Source: JANXYW01 sp031400455
GTDB lineage: Bacteria; Chloroflexota; Dehalococcoidia; DSTF01; JACRBR01
Assembly: GCA_031400455.1 (NCBI GenBank)
Contig: JANNPX010000022.1
Coordinates: 1-64,000, forward strand
Length of the DNA stretch: 64,000 bases
Direction of reading: 5' to 3'
Part shown: positions 8,373-17,348 of the stretch, in pieces
Layout: every line of letters begins with the position of its first letter
How positions within the stretch are numbered: position 1 is the first letter of the stretch
The notes under the pieces: model-generated
Database searches by the model: none
The model's input: the letters and a program-made list of their open reading frames with translations, nothing else
What the model was told of the DNA's origin: nothing
Made by a program: the position numbers and the translations under genes

Positions 8373-9281
8373 CCCCCGGAACCACTCGATCGTGCGCTCG
8401 AGGCCTTCGTGCAGGCTCACCTGCGCGCGCCAGCCGGTCGCAGCGGCTAGCTTCTCGGACGAGGCGTACGTCGCCGGCACGTCGCCGGCGCGTTCGCCGA
8501 GATCCTCGATCTCGACGTGGTACTCAAGAATGTCTGTGATCTCGCTGATGATGTCGATCATCTTCGAGCCAGTATCCGAGCCGACGTTGAAGTAGTTGAG
8601 ACCGGAGAGCCCCAGCGCCGCAGTGTGCGCCCGGGCAAGATCCTCGACGTAGATGAAGTCGCGGATCTGCTCGCCGTTCCAGTAGAGCGGGATCCTCTGC
8701 TTCGCCAACGCGGACTTGATGAAGTTCGGGATGGCGTGCGTCTCAGGCTCGTGCAATTCGTTGGGTCCGTACGGGTTGAAGTAGCGGAGAATAATCGCGT
8801 CCATCCCGTAAAGCGAGTTGTACGTGGCGACGAACGCCTCGGTCGACACCTTCGATGCGCCGTACGGGTTCGACTGCACGCCTAGCGGATCCTCTTCGCG
8901 GATCGGCAGGCGCTGCGGCGTGCCGTATACCGTCGCGCTGGATGAGAAGACGATCTTGGGCACATCGGCTTTGTGCATCGCTTCAAGCAAGCGCACCGAG
9001 TTGATGATGTTGTTCTCTGCGAACAGCACGGGCTCCTGCACCGAGCGCCCGACTTCGATGAACGCCGCCATGTTGATCACGGCATCATGTCCGCGCAGCC
9101 AGCCGACCAGGCGCTCCTCGTCGGCGAGGTCGCCTTCGATGAAGCGGGCGCCGTCCGGCACCAGCGTGCGGAAGCCTTTCGAGAGATTGTCGAGGACGGT
9201 CACCTCGTGCTGCTCGGCAAGCAGCACGTTGGTGACGGACGATCCGATGAATCCGGCGCCGCCGGCAACAAGCACTCGCAC
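8364..9281 (-). CDS. galE: UDP-glucose 4-epimerase family SDR
   Basis: The start is taken as GTG 9281, which opens directly on the Rossmann motif VAGGAGFIG. The longer frame from 9467 merely runs inside fabF. The protein has 305 residues. The extended-SDR signature is complete: GGAGFIG near the N-terminus, the Asp-Asn (VLDN) after strand 2, a Ser/Ser block (FSSSATVYG), catalytic YGASK, and RYFNPYGPN. These are features of GalE-type sugar-nucleotide epimerases. It probably interconverts UDP-Glc and UDP-Gal (or the GlcNAc/GalNAc pair) for envelope sugars. Its GTG overlaps the fabF stop by one base, so the two are probably translationally coupled. Confidence 0.85.
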   Translation of the reverse strand: MRVLVAGGAGFIGSSVTNVLLAEQHEVTVLDNLSKGFRTLVPDGARFIEGDLADEERLVGWLRGHDAVINMAAFIEVGRSVQEPVLFAENNIINSVRLLEAMHKADVPKIVFSSSATVYGTPQRLPIREEDPLGVQSNPYGASKVSTEAFVATYNSLYGMDAIILRYFNPYGPNELHEPETHAIPNFIKSALAKQRIPLYWNGEQIRDFIYVEDLARAHTAALGLSGLNYFNVGSDTGSKMIDIISEITDILEYHVEIEDLGERAGDVPATYASSEKLAAATGWRAQVSLHEGLERTIEWFRGRG

Positions 9282-10552
9282 TACGCTTCGAACTTTCGGA
9301 ACACGAGGCAGGCGTTCTGGCCGCCGAACCCGAAGCTGTTCTTCAGCACAACGTTCACCTCGGCCTGGCGCGCCTTGTTGGGCACGTAGTCGAGGTCGCA
9401 ATCGGGGTCCGGGAACTCCTGGTTGATCGTCGGGTGTACCCAGCCTGTGCGGATCGCCTGCACGCACGCGACCGACTCGATCGCCGCAGATGCGCCCAGC
9501 GTGTGGCCGAGCAGCGACTTCGTCGCGCTGATCGGAATCTGGTACGCCACCTCGCCCAGGGCGCGCTTCAGCGCGATGGTCTCGTACTTGTCGTTCATCT
9601 GCGTCGATGTGGCGTGCGCGTTCACGTGGTCGACGTCTTCCGCCCGCAAGCCTGCATCAGCGAGCGCGAGCGTCATGCACATCGCCGTGGTCTCGCCGTC
9701 CTCGACGGGCACGACCACGTGATGCGCGTCCGACGTACAGCCGTACCCGGCCAGCTCGGCCAGGATCGCCGCGCCGCGCCGCTGCGCGTGCTCCAGCGAT
9801 TCGATGATGAACACCGCCGCGCCTTCGGACGATACGAACCCGTCGCGCTTCGCGTCGAACGGACGGCTGGCGCCTGACGGCGGATCGTTGTTCGTCGAGA
9901 GCGCCTTCATCACCTGGAACGCCGCGAGTCCCAACTCCGAGAGTCCAGCCTCCGCGCCGCCGGTGATCATCACGTCGGCGCGGCCCGCGCGAATCATCTC
10001 CATCGCTTCGCCCATGGCGTTGCCGGCTGATGCGCAGGCGGTGCTGATCGTCGCGTTGTAGCCCTTTGCGCCGTACGCCATCGCCACCTGCGCAGCCGCC
10101 ATGTTCGGCAGCATCTTCACCATGTAGAAGGGATCCATGCGACGGACACCCTTTTGCGTGATGTCCTTCACGGCCTTGTCTGTGTCCGGGTAGCCGCCCA
10201 TACCGTTGCCGAACAACACGCCGACGCGATACGGGTCTTCCTTGCGGATATCGAGCCCCGATGTCTCGAACGCCTCCTTCGCGGACGCGAGCGCGAGTTG
10301 CGAGAAGCGCGACATGCGCCGCGCCTCCTTGCGGTCGATGTAGTCCTCCGGCACGAAGCCCTTGACCTCGCCTGCGATGTGGACGTCGTAGCCCGTGGAG
10401 TCGACCTGCGTCAACAAAGCGACGCCGGACTTGCCGGCGACCGCGGCTTCCCAGAAAGCATCGACGGTGTGGCCGAGCGGATTCAGCGTGCCCATGCCCG
10501 TGATGACCACGCGCTTGCGTCCGTTGCCGTTCGTGCCGTTGCTGTTCGCCAT
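9281..10552 (-). CDS. fabF: 3-oxoacyl-ACP synthase II
   Basis: The start at 10552 (MANSNGTNG) is preferred to 10588 because the upstream codons show no family similarity. The protein has 423 residues, the usual KAS II length. The active-site Cys is in STACASAGNAMGEA, the two catalytic His are in NAHATST and LLGHTLGAS, and the terminal GFGGQNA motif is present. It condenses malonyl-ACP with acyl-ACP to elongate fatty acids. The galE-like gene overlaps its stop, and folC lies 170 bp upstream on the same strand. No fabD, fabG or acpP genes are adjacent, so it is separated from the usual fab cluster. Confidence 0.92.
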   Translation of the reverse strand: MANSNGTNGNGRKRVVITGMGTLNPLGHTVDAFWEAAVAGKSGVALLTQVDSTGYDVHIAGEVKGFVPEDYIDRKEARRMSRFSQLALASAKEAFETSGLDIRKEDPYRVGVLFGNGMGGYPDTDKAVKDITQKGVRRMDPFYMVKMLPNMAAAQVAMAYGAKGYNATISTACASAGNAMGEAMEMIRAGRADVMITGGAEAGLSELGLAAFQVMKALSTNNDPPSGASRPFDAKRDGFVSSEGAAVFIIESLEHAQRRGAAILAELAGYGCTSDAHHVVVPVEDGETTAMCMTLALADAGLRAEDVDHVNAHATSTQMNDKYETIALKRALGEVAYQIPISATKSLLGHTLGASAAIESVACVQAIRTGWVHPTINQEFPDPDCDLDYVPNKARQAEVNVVLKNSFGFGGQNACLVFRKFEA

Positions 10553-10720
10553 GTGATGTCCTAGATCCGGTCGCGTGGTTGGCCGCAATCTGATGATCGC
10601 GGACCTCTGATCATAGCTGATCGGATCTTCGTGAGGTACGCGCCGTGCCGCGAAGTTCGAGTTCGGAAATGGTACGTTCGGCTCATGCGGGAGACTGCGG
10701 CGTCATCTCGCCACGCACGT

Positions 10721-12100
10721 CTACGCCTGCGGTTCGTCGCCCGGAGCCATCGCCAGCCGCAGAGCGTCCGACTCGATCCCCAGCACGTACTCACGCACGG
10801 CCGCCACGAACGCGATCGCGCCGAACGCCACGACGGCGCCGCGCTCGCCTGCGTGCGCGATCGCGGCATCATACGCGTGCTCGACGCTGCCGAACGCCGT
10901 GATCGGCACATCCACGTCGCGAAACGCGGCGGCGACATCGCTTGGGTCGGCTGCGCGCGCGCTCTGCCACGTCGCCGCGAACACTTCGTCCGCGATCGGC
11001 GCGACCGCGGCGGCCATCGCCGGGACATCCTTGCCGGCGAGCGTCCCGAACAGCACGGTCACGTGCGACAGCCCGAAATACTCGTGCAGCGCCACCACCA
11101 TGCGCTTCGCCGAGTCGCCGTTGTGCGCGCCGTCGACGATCACAAGCGGCTTGCGATGCAGCACCTCCAGCCGCCCCGGCCATACGACGGCCGCCGCGCC
11201 CGCGCTCACGTGCGCCGGCACTAGCTCGACGCCCATGCGCAGGGCCAGCGCCTCGCAGGCTACGATGGCGGTCGCCGCGTTCTCGAGCTGGTGCCGCCCC
11301 GCCAGTGGCAACTGAGCATCGTACGTCGCGTTCGGCGTCTTGAGCTTGAACCGCTGCCCGTCCGCGGTGGCCGTCACACGCGCCATCTGGCACGCCTGCG
11401 CCACTTCGATCACGGACGCCCTGCGCTCAGCAGCAACCGAGCGGAACACGTCCAGCGCCGACTCTCGCTGCGGCGCAACCACCACCGGCGTTCCGTCCGT
11501 GATGATGCCCGCCTTCTGTGCGGCAATCGCCGCGATCGTATCGCCAAGGATCGCCGTGTGCTCCAGGCTGATCGGCGTCAGCACGACGACGTGTGCGTTT
11601 TCGGACGAGTCGCCGAACACGTTCGTCGAGTCCAGCAGCCCGCCCAGCCCGACTTCGACGATCTGCGCATCCACTGACGCATCGCGGAACGCGACGAAGC
11701 CTGCCGCGGTGAGCGCGTCGAACGCGAGGAACTCACGCCCCAGGAAGAGCGGCTCGACTGCATCCACGGCTTCACGCACGAGCGTCATCGCCGCCGCGAA
11801 TGCATCGCGCTCGATCGGCTGTGCATCGATGCGGATCCGCTCGTTGAAACGATGGAGGTGCGGGCTGATGTAGTAACCGGTGCGCATGCCCGCCGCGCGC
11901 AGGATCGCCTCGACGATCGCGCCGGTGCTGCCTTTGCCCTTCGATCCGGCGATGTGCACGGTCGGCCGACTGCGGTGCGGGTCGCCTAACTCCGCGAGCA
12001 GCGCCAGCATCGGATCCAGATCCGGCCGCGCGGCGAAGTCGCCCGTGCGCTCGAAGTCGGGCAGCGACAGCAGCCAGCGCAGCGATGCGTCGTAGTCCAT
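10721..12100 (-). CDS. folC: Bifunctional folylpolyglutamate / dihydrofolate synthase
   Basis: This 459-residue Mur-ligase-fold protein has the ATP loop GSKGKGSTGA near residue 50, SPHLHRFNERI just after it, a central Mur-ligase domain, and VDGAHNGDSAKR in the C-terminal domain, all FolC hallmarks. It adds glutamate to dihydropteroate or folates. The ATG at 12100 opens directly on MDYDASLRWL, a normal FolC N-terminus. It lies between a glycosidase-like lipoprotein and fabF on the same strand. A second folate gene, folE, is about 10 kb away. Confidence 0.93.
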   Translation of the reverse strand: MDYDASLRWLLSLPDFERTGDFAARPDLDPMLALLAELGDPHRSRPTVHIAGSKGKGSTGAIVEAILRAAGMRTGYYISPHLHRFNERIRIDAQPIERDAFAAAMTLVREAVDAVEPLFLGREFLAFDALTAAGFVAFRDASVDAQIVEVGLGGLLDSTNVFGDSSENAHVVVLTPISLEHTAILGDTIAAIAAQKAGIITDGTPVVVAPQRESALDVFRSVAAERRASVIEVAQACQMARVTATADGQRFKLKTPNATYDAQLPLAGRHQLENAATAIVACEALALRMGVELVPAHVSAGAAAVVWPGRLEVLHRKPLVIVDGAHNGDSAKRMVVALHEYFGLSHVTVLFGTLAGKDVPAMAAAVAPIADEVFAATWQSARAADPSDVAAAFRDVDVPITAFGSVEHAYDAAIAHAGERGAVVAFGAIAFVAAVREYVLGIESDALRLAMAPGDEPQA

Positions 12101-12156
12101 GCGATGAGATTACTCGAAGTCAACCGGCGAGCGCCCTGTGCACCATTGCGGCTCGA

Positions 12157-13275
12157 CTATTGAGCACCCGGGACGACGTACGGGCGACGAGCCGCCGCGG
12201 CCCAGAGCGCCCACGCCGGCTTCTCCGTTCCGTCATCGCGCAGCAGTCCGATGTGCTGGAAGACGCCGAACGGCGTGTCCTTGGCGTACGCAGGATCCCA
12301 GCCCGCGAACCAAATCACGAGCGGCATCTCCAACTGCTCCGCATCCGCCAGCGCGCGCTTGACGAATGCCGCCTGCTCCGGCTCCGTACCGTCGTTGATC
12401 CCCTGCACACCCGGCGCGGATGAGTATCCCATCTCGGCGATCACGATGGGCTTCTCGGTGAAACCGCGGAGCTGGCTGTAGTAATTGTCGGGGATCTCGC
12501 TCGCCTTCGCGTAGGCGAAGCTGGGGTACGTGCTGATCGCCGTGACGTCCATCTTCGCATCGAACGCCTTGATGAGCTGCCACGCAGGGAAGTGCTGGTC
12601 TTCCGTCGGCAGCTTCCCCTGGAGATCTTCGAATTGCCACGTCAGCGTCACCTGCGTGTCGGGCGACGATTCCTTGACGCGGTCGTATGCCTCGAAGTAC
12701 AGCGATTTGAAGTTCTCGAAGTCGTCCGCGTTCTTCTGGCTGTAGAGATTCATCTCCACACCGAGCGCCATGTACGCGGGTTTGTAGTTGATCGCGACGT
12801 ACTGCGTGTACGTGAGGAACGCCGACCGCACGTCCGGGTCGCTGAAATTGCGCCCGGCCAGCGACGCGGGGAGATCGGTGAGCCGGTCGCGTCCGGTCGA
12901 TCCGTCCGTGGGATCGATGGCGAAGAAGAGCTGGAGTTTCTTGCTGCTGATCGCGTCCTTCTCGGATGCCGTCGTCTTGGCCGTCGCATCGCTGACGCCT
13001 GCGCCCGGTACGAAGTCCGACCACGGCGGCGTACGGTGAATCAGCACCATCTCGCCGTTCGCCGCTGCCAGCTCGAACGTCTCGCTGTACGCGGCGCCGT
13101 TCAGCTCACGCGGCAGCGTGCTGATGCCCATCTTGAACGAGCGCGACGGCCCGCCGGTGGAACCATCGGGCGTGTCGTCTCCGCCGCCGCACGCCGCGAA
13201 CACGACAGCGCCGCCAAGCAGCACAACAACACCGATCCGCAAGAAGAAGAGTCGGCCCAAGATCGCCCTCCCCAA
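12157..13275 (-). CDS. Glycosidase-like (GH53-type TIM-barrel) lipoprotein
   Basis: This 372-residue protein has a signal peptide ending in a lipobox (VVFAAC, Cys about 29), so it is probably lipid-anchored outside the membrane. The rest resembles clan GH-A barrels such as arabinogalactan endo-galactanases. A GVEMN segment could hold the acid/base Glu. IVIAEMGYSS near residue 275 could hold the nucleophile Glu on strand 7. IWFAGWDPAY near the end fits strand 8. The role is inferred to be cleavage of an external or envelope polysaccharide. The gene is on the same strand as folC, 57 bp away, but functionally unrelated to it. Confidence 0.65.
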   Translation of the reverse strand: MGRAILGRLFFLRIGVVVLLGGAVVFAACGGGDDTPDGSTGGPSRSFKMGISTLPRELNGAAYSETFELAAANGEMVLIHRTPPWSDFVPGAGVSDATAKTTASEKDAISSKKLQLFFAIDPTDGSTGRDRLTDLPASLAGRNFSDPDVRSAFLTYTQYVAINYKPAYMALGVEMNLYSQKNADDFENFKSLYFEAYDRVKESSPDTQVTLTWQFEDLQGKLPTEDQHFPAWQLIKAFDAKMDVTAISTYPSFAYAKASEIPDNYYSQLRGFTEKPIVIAEMGYSSAPGVQGINDGTEPEQAAFVKRALADAEQLEMPLVIWFAGWDPAYAKDTPFGVFQHIGLLRDDGTEKPAWALWAAAARRPYVVPGAQ

Positions 13276-13354
13276 ACCCGCGGGATTGTAGCGGATCGGC
13301 GTTGCGCCCGAGTCACGGCACGGTCACAGATGTAACCACGCGGTACGATGGCAC

Positions 13355-13816
13355 ATGGCGAAACAGCGGCGCACTACCGCACCTTCTCTCCGGATACGCG
13401 ACTTCCTCGCGCTGGTTCATGAAGGAATGGTCGCCCGCCTGGGCGCGAAGCTGGGCGGGCTCGAATGGAGACAGCGGTTCGGGTATTTGCAGTACTTCCG
13501 CGGCGATCCGGCGATCCACTACGAGATCTGGGTGCAGCGCAAGACGGAGCGCCTCGAGATCGGGTTGCACTTCGAGTCGCCGGACCGCGAACGCAACTAC
13601 GCCGCGGCCGGTATGCTCGCCGATCGCGCGCCGGACATCGTCGCCGCCGCCGGACGCGAGTACGAGCTGGAGGAGTGGACGGCGGTCTGGACTCGCCTCC
13701 ATCGCGCCTTCGCCGCGCCCGCCCTCACGCCGGAACTGGCCGCCGAGGCGGCAGAGCGCGCTGCGGGGTTCATCACTGCCATGGAGCCGATCATCAAGAA
13801 ACTGCGGCTGCGGTAG
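13355..13816 (+). CDS. Conserved-looking hypothetical protein
   Basis: This 153-residue soluble protein has no signal peptide or membrane helix. It has a central beta-rich segment (FRGDPAIHYEIWVQRK ... LEIGLHFES) and a helical C-terminal half. The layout resembles proteins that compare or predict DNA-binding footprints, but no family is recognised. It begins 80 bp from the divergent lipoprotein gene and ends 73 bp before the PHP phosphatase gene. Confidence 0.6.
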   Translation: MAKQRRTTAPSLRIRDFLALVHEGMVARLGAKLGGLEWRQRFGYLQYFRGDPAIHYEIWVQRKTERLEIGLHFESPDRERNYAAAGMLADRAPDIVAAAGREYELEEWTAVWTRLHRAFAAPALTPELAAEAAERAAGFITAMEPIIKKLRLR

Positions 13817-13888
13817 GTCGAAGCGCGGGGCGCCACCCGCGCCGGCCGATTCTTCCGACAGTCCACCGCGGCCGATAAGCTGGCCGCG

Positions 13889-14743
13889 ATGCTTGTCGAT
13901 TGCCACACGCACCTGCAACAGCACGGTCAGCAACCGCCGATGACGCGCGCGCTCATCGAGCAGTACGTACGCGCAGGCGAGGCGCGCGGCGTTACGACGG
14001 TGTGCATCACGGAGCACCTCTTCCGGTTCGAAGAGGCGTACAAGATGCTGCATGGCTGGTGGGACGAAGATCCCGACAAGCGGCTCGCCGGGATGGTCGG
14101 CCAGTACTGGCAGGACCACGTCTCGGGCAGCGTGGCCGACTACGTGCGCCTGGTCGAAGATGCGAAGGCTGCCGGGCTGCCCGTGCTGCTCGGACTGGAG
14201 ATGGACTGGCTGCACGGGAAAGAAGACGTGCTGCGCTCATTCCTCGCCCCGTACGACTGGGACATCGTGCTCGGATCCGTGCACTACATCGGCGCGTGGG
14301 GCGTCGATGACGATCGGTTTATCGACGAGTGGGAGAAGCACGACATCGCCGAGGCCTGGGCCGAGTACGGCGGTCTGATGAAGGAGCTAGCGGAGTCGGG
14401 CCTCGTCGACGCGCTCACCCACCCGGACGTCGTGAAGAAGTTCGGGCACCGTCCCAAAGACGAGACACCGCTGCACGATCTCATCCTCGCAGGCGCAGCG
14501 GTGAACGGCACCGCCGTGGAACTGAACAGCAATGGACTCCGGCGATGCGGCGAAGTCTTCCCCGCGCTGCCGCTGGTCGAGAGGGCACGCGCGCTCGGCC
14601 TGCCGATCACGCTCGGATCCGACGCGCACGTGCCCGAACTCGTCGGATCGCACTTCGACGACCTGACCGCATGGGCAAAGCGCGCGGGCTACGATGAGGC
14701 GGCGACCTTCGTCGGACGGAAGAAGCAGTCGTACGCACTCTGA
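13889..14743 (+). CDS. PHP-domain phosphoesterase, histidinol-phosphatase-like
   Basis: This 284-residue protein carries the full set of PHP metal ligands: DCHTH at the N-terminus, ITEH (about 49-52), the Glu in LGLEMDW, the His in GSVHYI, THPD, and GSDAHVPE near the C-terminus. This order and length match HisJ-type histidinol-phosphate phosphatases, which hydrolyse L-histidinol phosphate in histidine synthesis. No his genes are nearby, so another small phosphate ester is possible. ATG 13889 opens on the metal-binding strand. Confidence 0.75.
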   Translation: MLVDCHTHLQQHGQQPPMTRALIEQYVRAGEARGVTTVCITEHLFRFEEAYKMLHGWWDEDPDKRLAGMVGQYWQDHVSGSVADYVRLVEDAKAAGLPVLLGLEMDWLHGKEDVLRSFLAPYDWDIVLGSVHYIGAWGVDDDRFIDEWEKHDIAEAWAEYGGLMKELAESGLVDALTHPDVVKKFGHRPKDETPLHDLILAGAAVNGTAVELNSNGLRRCGEVFPALPLVERARALGLPITLGSDAHVPELVGSHFDDLTAWAKRAGYDEAATFVGRKKQSYAL

Positions 14744-14840
14744 CAGGAACAACGCCTGATACCCTCGTGGCCGGCTACCCCGGAAACTCGCTTGCGCCGG
14801 GCATTCGACAGCGACCGTCCCGTATTGCCTATACTGATGC

Positions 14841-15257
14841 ATGGCTTCCCGCAGCCATGGCTGGTTCGATGATGCGAAGCTGCTGCCCTCCGAACGCCTG
14901 ATGCGCTCCGGGCTGGCCCGCCTCCGCATATCCGGCCCGCCCTACTGGTGGGAGGGCGCGTTGACGCTCACGAGCGATCGGATCTTCTTCCTCCCCCTCG
15001 TCGATCACCCGGATCTGGACGTGACGGCGTTCTGGCTCTACGACCTGCTGACTTCTACGTCCGACGCGCGTAACCGCTTCGCCGTCGCTTCTCCCGACCG
15101 CAAGGCGACCTTCAACCTCATCGGGCAGAAGGCCGGCCCCAGGGGCATCATCAGCAACCAGGCCCGCGGATGGCTGCAGGCGATCGATGAGCTGCGGCCC
15201 GATGCGCGGCCTCGGAGCGTCTTCGAGGATCAGCCGAGGCGGCGCGCCGCCGGATGA
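14841..15257 (+). CDS. Hypothetical protein with GRAM/PH-like segment
   Basis: This 138-residue protein has no signal. The segment WWEGALTLTSDRIFFLPL reads like the GxLxLTxxRLxFxP signature of GRAM/bacterial PH-like domains, suggesting a small membrane-surface or lipid-binding module. That is inference only. Its stop overlaps the start of the next gene (ATGA, 15254-15257), so the two are probably co-translated. Confidence 0.55.
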   Translation: MASRSHGWFDDAKLLPSERLMRSGLARLRISGPPYWWEGALTLTSDRIFFLPLVDHPDLDVTAFWLYDLLTSTSDARNRFAVASPDRKATFNLIGQKAGPRGIISNQARGWLQAIDELRPDARPRSVFEDQPRRRAAG

Positions 15258-16267
15258 GATCACTCGGACTCGTTGCCTTGTTCTCACTCGCTGTGGTGGC
15301 GGCGGTCGTGCTCTTCACAGTGTTTCCGCGCAGCTCGCCCACCGCTGACACCGCATCCGCCGGCCTCCCGTCCGTTACGCCCAGCCCCGTCCCGCCGGAG
15401 CCCACGCCGGAGCCACGTAGCTGGCTCGCCGGACTGAAGATGTCGCGTCACGGCATCGCGACGCAGGTGTCGTGCCTCGATCTCAACAGCGACGGGATCG
15501 TAGACGCGGCGGACGGCGATGAGTTCACCGGCCTCGATATCCCGATCATCGAAGGCGCCGGCTGCAACGACGCCGCGCATCACGCCGACTACTACGTCGG
15601 CGATCCATCGAACGCAGACACGTACCAATGCGACGCGGCGGCCGCACCGGTGCTGATCGTTGCCATCGCGTCTGCCGGCAGCGATCTGCTCGACACGACC
15701 GAGGGCGAAAGCCTGGGCGTCCTCGATATCGTCAACGCTCTGCAAGCGCGCCTCACGGCGGCGGGCACGGCCAGTGTGCCGGTGCTCTCAGCCTCGGTGG
15801 TCTTCGGCGCCGATCAGCCGCAGACGCGGAACGAAGAATGGATCGAGCACCAAGTCTCAAACAGGCTCGATGACATGCCTTGCCTCCGTGCTGTGATGAT
15901 CGGCCACAGCCACGGCGGCGTGACCGTCACGTCCGTCGCTACTGAGCTGGAGGACGGCTACTTCGGGCGCATCTACGGCGTGCTCATCGACCGCACGAAT
16001 GTACTCTACGACCGGCCCGCAACGGAGATCCCCTCGCTGATCCCGCTGCTCAACGTGTTCCAGACGAATGAAGGGTGGCACGGCAACGTCCTCGGTCCGG
16101 ATAACATCGCGAACTTCGATGAGTCCGCGGAACGCGCACCCATCGCCCCCAGCGACGGCGGCGGCGGCGGCCCCGCGCTCGTCAGCCACAAGACGCTCGA
16201 CGACTCGCTGCCCGTACAGCAACGAATCGTGGACGCCGTCATGACGTGGCTGTTCCCAGCGCCGTAG
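15254..16267 (+). CDS. Secreted alpha/beta-hydrolase-like protein with one dockerin-like EF-hand loop
   Basis: This 337-residue protein has an N-terminal signal or anchor helix (residues 3-23), a Pro/Ser/Thr linker (SPVPPEPTPEP) and then the calcium-loop-like DLNSDGIVDAAD, half of a dockerin-like repeat. An alpha/beta-hydrolase-like region follows with the nucleophile elbow GHSHGG (about residue 218). The last Asp/His of a triad may be in the C-terminal DGGGGGPALVSHKTLDD. It probably acts outside the cell as a lipase or esterase. It is translationally coupled to the preceding 138-residue gene (4-bp overlap). Confidence 0.65.
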   Translation: MRSLGLVALFSLAVVAAVVLFTVFPRSSPTADTASAGLPSVTPSPVPPEPTPEPRSWLAGLKMSRHGIATQVSCLDLNSDGIVDAADGDEFTGLDIPIIEGAGCNDAAHHADYYVGDPSNADTYQCDAAAAPVLIVAIASAGSDLLDTTEGESLGVLDIVNALQARLTAAGTASVPVLSASVVFGADQPQTRNEEWIEHQVSNRLDDMPCLRAVMIGHSHGGVTVTSVATELEDGYFGRIYGVLIDRTNVLYDRPATEIPSLIPLLNVFQTNEGWHGNVLGPDNIANFDESAERAPIAPSDGGGGGPALVSHKTLDDSLPVQQRIVDAVMTWLFPAP

Positions 16268-16312
16268 GTCTTGCCACAGATCGCGGAGGGCACAGACGTT
16301 GTTTGGGCCCCG

Positions 16313-16337
16313 CCGTAGCGTGAACTTCAGTCCGCGC
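16313..16337. repeat. Second REP-like family, copy 1
   Basis: CCGTAGCGTGAACTTCAGTC plus CGCGC is an imperfect palindrome that starts with TAGCG and ends with CGCGC. It recurs at 50807-50834 and, inverted, at 61611-61635. It lies in a 227-bp gap with no gene. Confidence 0.5.
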
Positions 16338-16421
16338 CCTGTTCGCGAGCACAAATCTCCGTGCCGTCGACGAACCGCGCGGCGCACCCGCCCTGAAGCG
16401 AGCGTCTCAGGCACGCGTGCC

Positions 16422-16446
16422 GGGCAGGGCGAGCCCTGCCCCTACA
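16422..16446. repeat. REP palindrome, variant copy
   Basis: GGGCAGGG and CCCTGCCC form an 8-bp stem around CGAG, followed by the conserved CTACA tail. It belongs to the dispersed family whose canonical form is TGTAGGGGCGGAC...GTCCGCCCT. Confidence 0.55.
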
Positions 16447-16494
16447 ACCGATGCACGCGCCGCGCGGCGCAGCGAGAATTCGTTCCCGCGGCGA

Positions 16495-17253
16495 CTACAG
16501 CTCCAGCACGGCAAACAGCCCGAGGTGATCGCTGGGATACATGTCCGGATTGCTCGGCGACGGCTTGTGGAATGCGAGGCCCGCATCCTTGATGCGCCAC
16601 TCTTCCGTCACGAAGATGTAGTCGAGAGTGCCGTGCGGCGCGGGATCGTACGTGTTCACCGGCGTCGTCCACGTCTTCTCCGGCTCCTTGCCATGCACCG
16701 CTTCGTGCGCCGATCGGAAGCGCGCCTTCATCATCGTCACGGCCTCTTCCGGCGGATCGGCGTACGCGTTGAAGTCGCCGAGGATCACCGTCGGCAGTTG
16801 CCGCGGATTCGCGTCCAGCCACTTGAGCAAGTACTTGAGCTGGTCAACGCGCTCCTGCGTCGACTCCGGCGGGAAGTGCAGATGCGTGTTCACAAGGTAG
16901 AACGGCTTGTCGCCGCACATGAATTCCATTCGCTGCGCAATGCGCTCGAACGTCATCAGGTCCAGGATCTCGTGCGAACCGAAACCGATGCGCGACATGG
17001 TCGCGATGCCGTGGAAGCTTGCACGCTGATCAGGATTGACCGCGTGCTTGATGCGATAGTGCGGCTGGTTCTGGAGACGAGCGTTGATTTGCCGGCTGAT
17101 CCACATCCCCTGGTCCAGCACCATGTCCACTTCCTGCAGCCCGATCACATCCGGCGCCACCTCCTCGAGCTGGTCGATCACCAACGGCGCGCGGTGCCCC
17201 CACTCGCCCATGCGATTGAAGAGGTTGAGCGTGGCGACTTTCACTTCCGGCAT
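16495..17253 (-). CDS. Endonuclease/exonuclease/phosphatase family protein
   Basis: This 252-residue protein has the complete EEP fold signature: TLNLFNR at the N-terminus, the metal-binding Glu in GLQEVDM, the catalytic His region NTHLHF, GDFNAYAD (about 149-156), TLDYIFV and the terminal SDHLGLFAVLEL. Family members cleave phosphodiesters or phosphomonoesters in nucleic acids, inositol phosphates or sphingolipids. There is no signal peptide, so it is cytoplasmic. It is monocistronic; the start at 17253 is the first ATG of the frame and opens on the first beta strand. Confidence 0.8.
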   Translation of the reverse strand: MPEVKVATLNLFNRMGEWGHRAPLVIDQLEEVAPDVIGLQEVDMVLDQGMWISRQINARLQNQPHYRIKHAVNPDQRASFHGIATMSRIGFGSHEILDLMTFERIAQRMEFMCGDKPFYLVNTHLHFPPESTQERVDQLKYLLKWLDANPRQLPTVILGDFNAYADPPEEAVTMMKARFRSAHEAVHGKEPEKTWTTPVNTYDPAPHGTLDYIFVTEEWRIKDAGLAFHKPSPSNPDMYPSDHLGLFAVLEL

Positions 17254-17348
17254 GGCGGCTTCCTTTCGACGAGTCCGGTCGCGCGATTGTGAATCACAGC
17301 GTACCTGAACGACTGTTACCCGCCTGCACCAGCCGGTAATCTGCGCCC

